DNA of 64,000 nucleotides from Sanderia malayensis (taxonomy: Eukaryota; Cnidaria; Scyphozoa; Semaeostomeae; Pelagiidae), in NCBI GenBank assembly GCA_013076295.1, contig RQOL01000531.1:2976001-3040000 (forward strand), written 5' to 3'. Position numbers and translations under genes: made by a program. Below the pieces are notes generated by a model. It was not told where the DNA came from, did not search any database, and saw nothing but the letters and a program-made list of their open reading frames with translations. Shown here piece after piece: positions 1 through 10,009 of the stretch (position 1 is the stretch's first letter; every line of letters begins with the position of its first letter).

Positions 1-1186
1 CAGTTTTTGCATTGTCCCTCACCTAAAATATTGCAATTCTTTTGAAGTTTGATGTTTGCAGGCATCTGCATACACCCAATGCATGGTTCCTACAAAGGAA
101 ACATCCAACATATGCATCAACATGAAATTCACAAACAATCATTATTATCACAGTTAATTGTTAAAATATCATGTAGACATTTATCAAATTACCAGTGTAT
201 CATTTGAAAGTGCATATCTAACATTGTTTTCAATTTGGCCCTTGAATACTTCAAGGAACTTTTCACTTAATGACTGATGTATGACAATGTTTCTTGCATT
301 TTGTATTGGTGCAGAAATCCTGTCTTGTAGTTCACGATAATTTATTGCATTTAATCTGAGAATAAATGATTCTGCTGCTGCATTGATGCTGTGCACATTT
401 ATATCAATGAATTGCGTGGGCTGGTTGGTTTCAGGTGATATTGCAAAATGGTCACTACCTGTAAAGTTAGAAGTAAACAAAAGTTAATATTGACAATGCA
501 CACTTTAATTCTTGATCAATCGTTGTCCAAAAAAAACCGAATGGTACCTGAAATGGACAAATGTGTATCAGCATGCTGTGCAATATTAATTGTATATGTA
601 TTTGCTTTTAATATCCATGAATTTGTCACATATATCTTGGGTCCACAAACATTTGCTGAAAACTTATCCACTCTTCGGAATTCTATGTTAATTTGAGCTG
701 CTACTGACATCCAGGTACCTCCATATTTTGCTAATGCCTTTGTAAGAGGATGATACTTCCAGTTATTCCTGGACCAAAATAGCCCAACCAGAATTCCGCA
801 AAAGGCAATAGATATACTGAACAGCAGAAGAATGGTTGAGACCTTTTGACCTGTTACATCAGCTATGCTACCATTTTGTGGTATGAAACAAAGACCAGTG
901 AAATATCCTAAAATCGATAAAATAACATTAATTAATTTTCCTGCAGCACACCATGTAAATAAGGCTGATATTCCAATTCCTTACCTAATGGGATAATTGA
1001 GTGTACAACTAATGTCACAGTTGTTCTTTTTATGTGATATCGGACGAAATCAAAATCTTCACTTCCAAGATAGGATGAAAATAGACTCTGCACAGTAAGG
1101 CCTGCAGTTTCAAATTCTCGTGGTGATAATACAAAGCATAAAAAGAAAACAAAGTAAGCAATAGTAAAAAGAAATTCTGACTCCAT
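1..1186 (-). CDS. TMEM129: TMEM129, ER membrane E3 ubiquitin ligase (5' four exons; 3' end off window)
   Basis: Four exons on the minus strand join in frame: 985-1186, 548-907, 193-458 and 89 to beyond base 1, each with GT donor and AG acceptor. The product opens MESEFLFTIAYFVFFLCF, close to the start of vertebrate TMEM129, and continues with LTVQSLFSSYLGSED, a hydrophobic segment (LLLFSISIAFCGILVGLFW), FRRVDKF, a region ending IVIHQSLSEKFLEVF, and EPCIGCM followed by GQCKNC. The last is the beginning of the atypical C-terminal RING, which is cut off by the window edge. TMEM129 is known as a multi-spanning ER ubiquitin ligase used in ER-associated degradation. The start at 1186 is preferred over an upstream in-frame ATG at 1228 because it matches the family N-terminus. 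No stops or frameshifts are seen. Identity is recognised from memory of the family, not by search. Confidence 0.9.
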
Positions 1187-2300
1187 ATTCTTCAAAACAA
1201 ATGTGAAATACTTGGTGTAAGAAACCAACGAATGTCGGGGTGAGGATGAGGATAAAAATTGCTAAAGAACTTCCTGGCTGGTCACTCGTCTTTATCTGAT
1301 TGGTTCTTTTCATTTCATGAAAGAGAAGGACGAAATTCAAGCGTGGTTGCTATGGTGAAGCAAAGGAATTCATGCGTGATATTTATGCAAATTAAGGGGT
1401 GCCACTCCAATCTAATTCTTTTTGATTTGGACTTCATCAGAAGCGGTTGTGGATCTCGTGTGTTGCTAATTTATTGATGTTATATCGGTCGTTCATCATC
1501 TCTACCCTGTCTGTAATGGCCAGCCAGAAACTTGCAATGTAATTGGTTTACTATGAGGTATGATATAATAAATTATACAGCATTTTAGATTATCAGACAA
1601 GTGACAACAGAGTAATAAACTATCTGAAATTCTTGAGGACTCTACGCTGACATGTGCCGTTTCTCTTTTCGTTAAAGAAAATGAAGACAGGAATTTACTT
1701 CTGCTGCAACCATGCACAACACTTGCACACTAGGCGTCATTTGGTTTACGTAAGTTCAATTAGGATTTTCAAACATTTAAATGGTTATTGGTACATTCTT
1801 AAAATTAAGTGCTTGCATATAATTTATTTCTCTGGAAGTAAATAGAAAGCGCGAAATTCGCATTAGTTACCCACGCTCGTCGGATTGAACACAAAAACTG
1901 CACACATAAAAGTCGTACGGATATGTGTGGACAATTGTACTTTAGCAAGAACTTTCTTCAAAATTAAGCGGCAGAGTTTCCATAGACTCAAACTGTATTT
2001 ACATTAACTTTCAGGTATTCAAGAGCTATTCGAAGAGGAAGAAATCACCGGGATGATGGAAAAATATTGTCGATACATATGATACATAATGTTCAGGAGC
2101 TCAAAGCCATGAAAAATATTGTTGGAATTGCGATGTTTGTGCTTATTAGTGAACTATTATATGTACGGGACATTACATACGGTTGTTTATGCTCGCTATT
2201 GGAGTACATATATTTTATGAATTATTAGTACGGCATGGTTGTAAGTATGTAAAGTAATTAATGTGCAATAAAAACGCGATGTATTGTAGTTTTAAATAAG
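1187..2300. other. Intergenic, upstream of TMEM129; holds a piece of dispersed repeat E
   Basis: No convincing gene is seen. The first part should include the TMEM129 promoter, but no TATA or initiator could be assigned. Bases about 1,330-1,600 are the reverse-complement counterpart of about 31,612-31,870, so they belong to a dispersed repeat (family E here). The rest is unremarkable AT-rich sequence. Confidence 0.5.
1330..1600 (+). repeat. Dispersed repeat family E, part 1
   Basis: This segment aligns by eye, in inverted orientation, with 31,612-31,870. Shared runs include GGCCAGCCAGAAACTTGCAA at about 1,517 and its complement near 31,670. At the right-hand locus the match is directly continuous with the second part of the family (about 3,830-4,560 here), whereas here the two parts are 2.2 kb apart. 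No coding capacity is recognised. Confidence 0.7.
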
Positions 2301-2314
2301 CGCGTGGGTAACTC

Positions 2315-2520
2315 AAGCGGTGGTGTAGTCTAGTTAAGGCGCTGGATTTCGCATTCTTGAAGGGTAACCTTGATGGTTTCGAGTCGACGGATGGTTGGAA
2401 TGACAAAGGATAAGCCGTCCGTCAACCTTGCGAGGTCGGTAAATGAGTACCCAGTGTATTCGTTTTGGGGGTAAAAGTCGCAGCTTCATATCAGTTGTAT
2501 AGCTACCAGAATCTTCAGGT
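2315..2520 (+). repeat. tRNA-derived SINE
   Basis: A tRNA-like head shows an A-box-like stretch (GTAGTCTAGTTAAGGCGC) and a B-box-like stretch (GGTTTCGAGTC) about 50 bases later, without a clean cloverleaf. It is followed by a body containing GTAAATGAGTACC and TTTTGGGGGTAAA, a composition typical of invertebrate tRNA-SINEs. It ends against a TA microsatellite, which often forms the SINE tail. It is not a functional tRNA gene because the stems do not close. Confidence 0.65.
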
Positions 2521-2525
2521 TGTCA

Positions 2526-2575
2526 TATATATATATATATAATATATTGTCATAGATATATAAAATATATAAGTT
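2526..2575. repeat. TA-rich microsatellite
   Basis: A short (TA)n run with interruptions directly follows the SINE body and is probably its simple-sequence tail. Confidence 0.8.
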
Positions 2576-2692
2576 TAAGAAGGTGGAAGGAAGTGCCAGA
2601 CGGCGACAACTACTCATACACAAAGTTGCTAATATACATTTTTATGCAAAAATCAACATGATTGTGGGCGAATATAATCATATTGTAATGTA

Positions 2693-2839
2693 CTATTCAG
2701 TTAAAATTGTACAATGAATCATATTTTGATCAGCGATGGTTATTTCACTTCCCAGCAAGTTCTTTTTCATTTTACAGGTCGTCTCGGCTATAATCTTCGT
2801 TTCTTCTATATCATCTTTCGTTATCTTTTGATCTTCTCT
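2693..2839 (-). CDS. Possible orphan 3'-terminal exon, unidentified
   Basis: On the minus strand a good acceptor (TTTTCAG) precedes 48 open codons and a stop. The peptide begins REDQKITKDDIEETK and ends MIHCTILTE; it is charged and looks like a helical protein tail. Candidate upstream pieces on the same strand with splice-like borders lie near 3,112-3,155, 3,495-3,545 and 3,660-3,720, but they could not be joined to it in a consistent frame. No family is recognised. It may be the last exon of a small gene, a fragment of one, or chance. Confidence 0.35.
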   Translation of the reverse strand, partial: REDQKITKDDIEETKIIAETTCKMKKNLLGSEITIADQNMIHCTILTE

Positions 2840-2922
2840 CTGAAAATAACGTAAATTTATCAGAATTAAGATGAAATTCAATATGTGCAATTTTTAATGC
2901 AGGTAAATTTTTATGGCAATAC

Positions 2923-3088
2923 ACGTTTTTTTGTTTATAAGAAACCACTTTATAAGAAACCTACTAGTAGAATTTGTGCCAAATTACAATAGATTCTTTT
3001 GTTCTATTGTTTTCCTTGACAATAGAAAATTTAAGAAACTTTTACTAGTAGGGCTTGAGCTAGGTTTCTTATAAAATAAAAAACGTGT
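2923..3088. mobile_element. Small palindromic MITE-like element
   Basis: The two ends are inverted copies: ACACG, a T-run and TTATAAGAAACC on the left, and GGTTTCTTATAAAA with an A-run and CGTGT on the right. CTACTAGTA occurs inside each arm, giving a ~165-bp element with long inverted arms. There is no coding capacity. A related stretch with TATAAGAAAC motifs is seen at about 63,535-63,620. Confidence 0.6.
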
Positions 3089-3099
3089 AGATTCAAACA

Positions 3100-3790
3100 C
3101 TTAAATTAGACTCACTTTCGATAAGGCTTCGGTCACAGCTACCAGCGATCATTGGGTCTAAAAATTTAAAGAAACTCGATTAGATTCCACAAGGAAGTAA
3201 GAGAACGTACTCAATAAAAATGGAGAAGATTAATGCAACAAATAGAAAAGCAATGAACATTCACAGTAAAAAATAGGCTAGGAAAAAGTCGATAATTTCT
3301 CGACACACCTACTAACTTTCAATCATCGGCCATTTCTCTCTAGAGATCTACCATCTAAAAAATTTAAAAAATTCATTCTACAAGTCACTTTCAATAAAAA
3401 TAGCAGCAAATAATCAGAGTGCTGTCACAGGAATAGCTAGGTTATAAATAAAAATTCCCAATAACAAGTGAACCTTGACAAATATAGGACTTACAAAATA
3501 AGTTCAAGAAGCTTTACGCCACCAGCAACCGTCATTACAATCCAACTAAAACCTATTAATATGTCAACAATATTAACCGAACCATAAGGAATACATAGAT
3601 AATAAGAACGAGAATAAACTTCATACTTGGGTGACAAAATGAAAGTCTTTGGTTAATAGCAAGTCATTCACATCACAGAACTTTGTTGCTTCTTGGCAGT
3701 CTTGTCTTTATCCTTGGCCTAAACCCGTTGTTTGGTCTTCACTCGCCAAACGATGACTAAAAGGTCAGATTAACAACGTGCAAGGGGCTT
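3100..3790. other. AT-rich interval with a few splice-flanked short open stretches
   Basis: Short segments on the minus strand with acceptor and donor consensus sit near 3,112-3,155 (peptide PMIAGSCDRSLIE), 3,495-3,545 (WIVMTVAGGVKLLELIL) and 3,660-3,720 (AKDKDKTAKKQQSSVM then stop). Phases do not agree between them. They may be exons of a small unrecognised gene ending at 2,693, or non-coding. No RNA gene is identified. Confidence 0.25.
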
Positions 3791-3829
3791 TGTTGCAGGA
3801 AAAACAAAATGGCCGGAAGTTACTGATGT

Positions 3830-4560
3830 AGCACCATATTTGGCAATAATTCTCACCTAAGCAAAAATTTGCAATACCAAAATGAATCACATGGAAATCA
3901 CCATGGGAACAATGAAATGACTGGACAGGGTTTCACGACACAACGGAACATTTCTTTATAAGCGCATGCGTCCATAAAACATTCCCGTAAGCGATATGAT
4001 TTAATGCCTCCTAGGTCATCCACAGGATTATTTAGGAAGCATGAAAATGCAGGTTTCCTGACAACAATGATGCATTCCTAACGCCCATAAAGCATCAAAA
4101 ACTTCTTGGAATGAAGTTGTAACTGTGTGGCTTCAAGTGCCAATTGTTACAATAAGCACTTGAAGCCTTACAGTTGTTCAAAAAATTAAATGTAAATAAA
4201 ATGTAAAAGATGTGGAAAATTGTTAATAAACAATTGATAAAAATTACCCGATTCCAATAAAATTTCGCCAAAAAAAAGGCGAAATCTTATTGGAACCGGG
4301 GAGCCATTGCCACATGCCGAGCAGTCAGTGTGCTCAAAATGTTTTATAGTTTTGCCAAATAGAAAGACTGAACTCTAAACTAAGATGAAATCTTTCGAGA
4401 TCAGCAGATTTTGCCGAAAAGTTAACAAAACCCCTTTGACATTCGTCAGAGGAAATGGCCACCGAAGTTAAATATTGCGCATTGAGGCTCTATACAATAT
4501 TGATTATAAACCACACGCGGGGAGCGAATCATGTACGCATGCGTCAAGGCACTTACGCTC
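3830..4560 (+). repeat. Dispersed repeat family E, part 2
   Basis: This aligns in inverted orientation with about 30,890-31,608. Shared landmarks include the ACATGCCGAGCAG motif, a GGCGAAAT-containing hairpin at 4,247-4,300 and a second hairpin (GGCTTCAAGTGC with its complement) at 4,129-4,167. Substitutions are scattered, so the copies are old. No ORF is recognised; it could be a non-autonomous transposon. Confidence 0.75.
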
Positions 4561-4855
4561 ATTTGTTTTGATGAAGTATTGTTAGTGAACTCTACCAACA
4601 ATTCAGGAATCTGGAAAAAAAAGATAAATGCTCTAATGAATTCAACAATATCCACATTCGAGATTTCACACTGAGCGAGTATTCCGATTGGACCACTGGG
4701 TCGAATTACTTCCCACTTGCCAATTAAGTTGAAAAAGGGGAGTAACCATAGCTAAGTTAAACCCATTGGTCCATTTGTATGATCAGTTAAATTAAACCCG
4801 CATCACATGATCATACAAAAGATGACCTATGAAAATTGTAAGGGATCGAATTATA
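4561..4855. other. No feature recognised
   Basis: AT-rich sequence with no supported exon, RNA gene or repeat boundary. Confidence 0.4.
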
Positions 4856-4859
4856 ATAT

Positions 4860-5205
4860 TCATGTGAATTTAAGAAATTCATCAAGAAATAAGCTCCTTT
4901 GAGGTCTCAGCACATTTTAAGACAATTTGCAAATTCTTAGGACCATTGGGTCCAGAGATAATTGGCTTTATGTGACATTAACACCAGGTATACAGCTAAA
5001 AAAAGCATGGAACAGAGTGACAGGGTGGCTGCTTTTGAACCATACTGTTACCAAAGGATACCATTTTATGAAAATCGTCAAGAAATGAATTTCTTTGAGA
5101 TCTCAGCACATTCTAAGACAATTTGCTATTTATTAGGACCATTGGATCGAGAGATAATTGGCTTTATGGGACATTAACACCAGCTATACAGCTAATAAGG
5201 CATGG
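4860..5205 (+). repeat. Imperfect tandem duplication (~196-bp period)
   Basis: Two copies of a segment containing TCTCAGCACATT, GGACCATTGG and GAGATAATTGGCTTTATG are offset by about 196 bp (4,941 and 5,137) with scattered substitutions. Short ORFs over it are incidental. Confidence 0.75.
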
Positions 5206-5404
5206 AACAAAACATGGAACAAGCATTGTAAAATTTATCAACAAACCATTAATATTTTGCAGCCAGAGACTTCACATTCTGTGAAAGGTTTGAGCCTGAA
5301 ACATTGAAAACATGAAGCATTAAATAAATTTGAACTAACAAACTATTGGTAAATGCGTGCGTATCTTTTTATAGTAGAACAGCCTTTGATCGGTAGTTTG
5401 ATCT

Positions 5405-5695
5405 CAAAATGATCAGAATATGCTAATTAGTATAATTAGACTCCTTGAAAACGATATTTCGATCCATTTCAAAAATTTGTTATCGTAACCCTAAGTAAAT
5501 GGCTGATACATAGTGGAATATAGTTGAGGTAAGCCATCGCAAAGTATCAACTTTTGAAATATTTGAGCTAGCGAGCTGGAAATTGTCTCAAAATGATCAG
5601 AATATGCTAATTAGCATAATTAGACTCCTTGAAAGTGATATTTCGATCAATTTAAAAAATTTGTTATCGTAACCCTAAGTAAATGGCTGATACGG
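5405..5695 (+). repeat. Imperfect tandem duplication (~185-bp period)
   Basis: CAAAATGATCAGAATATGCT, GACTCCTTGAAA and TTGTTATCGTAACCC each occur twice, about 185 bp apart, with the intervening sequence largely conserved. Confidence 0.75.
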
Positions 5696-5766
5696 TAGCA
5701 TAAGGGGGCGTTTATTCGAGGGGGGCTTTTAACCGAAGGGGGGCGTTTAATCGAGGAAATACGGTA
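5691..5766 (+). mobile_element. Short copy of the TACGGTA-ended, CGAATAAGCCCCC-type element
   Basis: Between TACGGTA and AATACGGTA lie three variants of GGGGGCGTTTATTCGAG. The same vocabulary recurs in inverted-repeat elements at 60,707-61,160 and 63,270-63,524, so this is a short or internally deleted member of that family. Confidence 0.5.
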
Positions 5767-5801
5767 AGCTATTTTCTTTTTTAAAGAATTCAATAACTTA
5801 C

Positions 5802-7000
5802 CTCCAGGCACAAGGGTGACCCAGGATGCTTTTTCTTTAGCTTCTTTATAATTGACATCACCAACTAATCTTCGTCCTGACTTTCTTGTCTCATCTGATC
5901 AAGTAGGAAGAACGTATGGTTACTCACTTAATTGGCAGAGTTTAAATGCGAAGATATGGAAAAAACTTCATGGCTTACCTAAAACGACATTGATACCACA
6001 GCCAATGACGATAGCTCCTTCCTTGATCCAATCACCCTGATAATTACAAAAAAGAATTTTGACATAATGATAGAACTAAACAACACACAAAATTAATGAA
6101 TATTAAGCATTTCAAATATGCAAGTGATTCCTAACCTAAAAAGTAAGTTCTTTCTGTCCACAGGCAACCAACAAAATATCAGCTCTACGAGCCTTTAAAA
6201 ATAAATAAATGTTCATATTAATGAGAACTTTTGTGGTTATATACAGGGTTAGTTCATGAGAGCAGAGCAAGGGAGAGTTTTTTGTTGTCAGCAATAAGGT
6301 AGCTAAACAAAAAAGTAACCATATGAAAAGAAGAGATACAAGAATAAGTCAGTCTTACTACTTCAGGAAGAGTCAGTTTTTGAATGGTAAATTGTTACAG
6401 TTGCATGGTTCCAAGTGAGAAGATTTGCCAATGGAGATCCCTAAAATGAGAAACATCAATATAATATCAATATAAATATACACTAACAATTATACATATC
6501 ATATGATAGCTATGAGGAAGAATTTAACAAGGCTAATCATCATACCACAATTTTACTTCTCCCAATGACAACAGCATTTTTTCCTTTTACATCTACACCT
6601 GTACTTTGAATTAATTTAAGACATCTTCTTGGAGTGCAAGGAATAAAACAATTGTTCAATTGTCCCCTTGAAAGACGTCCTGCATTTATATCATGTAGCC
6701 TGCAAAAAAATAGCAATAAATAATCAACAATTGGCCATTAATAACTCCAACAATGCAATCCCATTTGCACAAACAAAATATTGAAAGCAAGATAGCAATA
6801 GAGTGTTCTCCAATTTAGCTAAACAAAGAGGTTAATAGCAAGCTCATTTTCCAAGAGGATTGTTATATGGAATACTCATCACCATAGCATGAAAAACGTA
6901 TAAACATAAACTTGCCCATCAACATCTTTTTCAGGCAAGACAGCATTAGTGCACAGATCAGCATCAATATTTTCAATACAATCAAGTGGCAATTGCACAG
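5802..7000 (-). pseudogene. MTHFD1-like methylene-THF dehydrogenase/cyclohydrolase fragment, broken
   Basis: Six exons are recognised: 6916-7000 (VQLPLDCIENID, EKDVDG), 6546-6699 ([20 protein letters not shown], then VVIGRSKIV), 6359-6440 (GSPLANLLTWNHATVTIYHS), 6136-6192 (ADILLVACGQ), 5979-6036 (GDWIKEGAIVIGCGINVV) and 5802-5894 (GRRLVGDVNYKEAKEKAS, VPGG). These are consecutive parts of the dehydrogenase/cyclohydrolase domain of cytosolic MTHFD1. The N-terminal ~80 residues and everything after VPGG are missing. Exon 6359-6440 is 82 nt and shifts frame after HSKTD; exon 6136-6192 ends with an in-frame TAG at the only available donor. The first intron appears to use a GC donor (GCAAGT). Introns are retained, so this is not a retrocopy but a truncated genomic duplicate or relic. 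It starts about 105 bp past the CIP2A stop on the same strand. Confidence 0.85.
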
Positions 7001-7105
7001 CTATTTTGAAAGTAAGTAAGTAAAATTTTAGTATAATTATGGTTTAGTTTACAGGCTAAGAAAACCTACACAGTACATAGACAAAGAACATAGAAATTAA
7101 ATGAA

Positions 7106-10009
7106 TCACTTGCTTAGATTATGAATCATTGCTTGTATCTGAGCATGTTTCTCAAGTTGAGCTTTTAAATGTCCCAATGCGTCACTCTTTTCTTTCAAGT
7201 CCTTCTCATATTTTGTATTTAATAGTTTCAATGAAGATAACTGCAAGATTAATTAATAATGTTAATAATAATGTTCATTGTGGTTATCAACAATGTCAAA
7301 GACATAATTAAAATATATATTTGTTCATTATTTTCAATATAATTGAAGATAACTACCGTGTGGTTCATTTCTGACTTTGCATTCTCTGCAGCTGTTAATG
7401 TTTTCTCCGACTTTTTCACCTTCAACTCTAACTCAGACTTCTTCTTTTCCTGCAATTTTATTTCTTCTTGTAATTCAGAGATCAATTTTGTTGATGCTAA
7501 ATTAATGACGGCATACATTAATGAACGAATAAATAAACAAATAGATAACATTAAATTAAAAGTAGGAAACTCGTAAACTAATAAATTAAATGATAAGCCA
7601 ACATATTTCTAATACCTTCCATAGTTTTTTCATGCTCTTTTACTTTCATTGTAATATTCTTTTTTTCTTTCTCTGACTTGTTATATTGTTGCAAGACTCT
7701 GAAATAAAAAATAATTTAAATCTTCATCTAACAAGCTTCCAATCATCCTGACCTGTTCTATGTTAGTAATAGTGTTTTCTTTATTGTAAAACGATCTAAA
7801 TAATTTTCCCCATAAGACAACGAAAAAGAAGGCAAAGAATTACTCACCCATCGCATTTATTTTTTAGATCTTCATTTGGCTTATGACACATGTTTTCCAT
7901 TTCAACAAGGGTCTTGTTTTCAGTTGTAACAAGTTCAAAATTTTGCTGCATCCTTTCCAACCTGCAACCAATAAACATTTTTATCGTCATCCTCATCAAT
8001 CATCATCAATCATCATCCTCATCAATCATCACTTTATAGCTTGCCACTTTAATTGAATGAACGAAGTATTATGATAACTAATTATTTTAATACCTATCTT
8101 CTTCATCTGCATATAATAATTTCAGTTCTTCATGTTCCTTGGCAATCTTTGTTAAGCGCTCTACCTCATTCTTAAGCGCATTCAGCTAAAATTAATAAAC
8201 AATAAATAAATAAACTATAGTCAACTACCCAAGAAGAGTTTTACTCATTCGTTATCAACATCATGACATAATCTTTCTATTGTTCATTTACTTTTTCACT
8301 GACTTCTTCTCTTTCTTTTGACAAAGCTTCAAAATGTTCCTTCAACTTCAATTCCATTTTCACTTTCTCTTGCCTCACCTTTTGAGACTCCTTCATCAAT
8401 TCTTCACAAAAACAAAACACAGAATCAAAGGCATCTGGAGACAGTAAACTAAAGCAACTGCTAACTTTTACTGTGCTACTTTCTCCAGCTAAAATAAAAG
8501 CCACCATTTACCTTGATTTTTTTGGACTTCCTCTCGGAGCTCTGCTGTTATATGTTGGATTTTATCTTCCATCTCGTTCAACTTCTGTGCAGAACTGGAT
8601 AAAGACAGATGGTAAACTATTATAATTACTTAACTGTAAATTGGGATATTAATTGAAAGTTTATAGCATGCATAATAAAATAGGAAATGAAAACCAACCA
8701 ATCATATTGTGCCTTCAATTCGTTATACTTTTTCAGCAAAATATTTATTTCTGATAAGTTTGCTTTCTGCTCTTCTATTGACGAATAATTATGTTCTACT
8801 TCTCTTAATCTAAAACAGAAAATAATGATTAAATAAAACTACAACTTTTATCATTGTCATCTATATCTTCCAATCATAAAATAATATTATAAGATAATAA
8901 TGAATATTATCTGTTTATCTGTCTATCATCTCACTCAAGAATGGTAAAAGCATTCTTGAGTGAGATGATAAAAATAAAATAAACCTTTTCTGTTGATTCT
9001 CTGTCTGATGTGTTCAAAAGATTGATGACTTGTTTCAAGACCATTGGGAGCGTAGCTTACATGGAAGGTTATAGCTTCATCACTTGTTGCTGACTGTCGC
9101 ATCAAAAAGTTTACCAATTTTGGTGTCAGTTGAAATGAGTCTTGTAGAAACCGTTGTATCTTATCATTTTCAACTGCAAAATTAATAACGAAGGTTCTTA
9201 AGAAGAAGAATCAGAGTATAAAAGAGAATATGTAATTGCAAAATAAATGAATAATAGTTTATTTTGTACATCTTACCTAAGCATGACAAAAATAGTATTG
9301 CCTTTATATGAACATTTGACTTTAAAGTAGCATCATTTAAAATGTTCACAAGTATGGATAAAATATCTGCATGTAGTAATGTTTTGGAACAAAAACCTTC
9401 CAAAGTATTCTCAATTCCATGGCTTTGGCTTGCAATGCAATAGCAGTAAGCAACTAAGAAAAAATAAAATAATCCTTAATTTCGGTAACATCAACAAAAT
9501 GTTGCAAATGAAAATCGACCTGTTTGTCAAGTAACAAAACTGGCAAGACAAACAACAACGAAATTCCTCGCCCGCCCACTCGTCACATCAGCAGATAAAA
9601 AAACTGAACCTTTAACGCCACTACTGAGCATCGCCAATAGCATTTTGCTCAATCAAATAAAAATAAAAATAAATTAAATTGTCCACTGCAAAATGTGACG
9701 ATGGATGAACAATTTCGGCCACAATTTAGACCACCTAAAGGATGGATTTGGGATTAGCTTTAAATATTTTTGGGGTTGAGGAAAGGACTAAAGTTGTTTA
9801 GAATTACTCAAGGTCAAAATTGAGTAAAATTGCAGGAGGCTAGGCTTGCGTTGCGACAAGACGACAGGACAGAAAGTCTGAAAACTAAAAAGCTTACGTC
9901 CAATTAATTCTCTTTCAAGGTCTTTTATTGCCTGCTCTGTTTGATTGCTCCTGTAATGCTGAAAAGCAGCTCTAAATGATTTGAGGCAAACGGATATATT
10001 CAAGTCCAT
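7106..10009 (-). CDS. CIP2A: CIP2A-like protein (short form), 11 exons
   Basis: Proposed exons: 9898-10009, 9277-9453, 8985-9173, 8699-8809, 8512-8594, 8292-8434, 8094-8185, 7848-7961, 7616-7698, 7357-7496 and 7106-7240. The start MDLNISVCLKSF resembles vertebrate CIP2A (MDSTACLKS). The end KHAQIQAMIHNLSK then stop matches the conserved CIP2A C-terminus (KHSHMIAMIHSLSGG). Exons 2-3 are helical and armadillo-like; exons 4-11 are coiled coil (for example ERLTKIAKEHEELK). CIP2A inhibits PP2A-B56 and acts in mitotic and DNA-damage tethering. The product is about 460 residues against about 900 in vertebrates, lacking most armadillo repeats. The exon 3-4 junction is unsettled: the strong acceptor at 8,809 breaks frame, while an AG eight bases further in restores it. 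An acceptor at 8,488 would make a 23-nt intron before exon 6, so 8,434 was chosen. Confidence 0.75.
8924..8970. other. Perfect 20-bp hairpin in CIP2A-like intron 3
   Basis: TATCATCTCACTCAAGAATG (8924-8943) is followed by a 7-base loop and its exact complement (8951-8970). It lies just 3' of the exon 3 donor on the minus strand. It could be a small-RNA stem, a MITE footprint, or a structure that affects splicing. Confidence 0.85.

Noticed and set aside
2320..2395. Functional tRNA gene
   Set aside because: A and B boxes are present but acceptor, anticodon and T stems do not pair; the downstream body and TA tail indicate a SINE.
8489..8511. 23-nt intron in the CIP2A-like gene
   Set aside because: An acceptor at 8,435-8,437 gives the same phase with a 77-nt intron, so the ultra-short intron is unnecessary.
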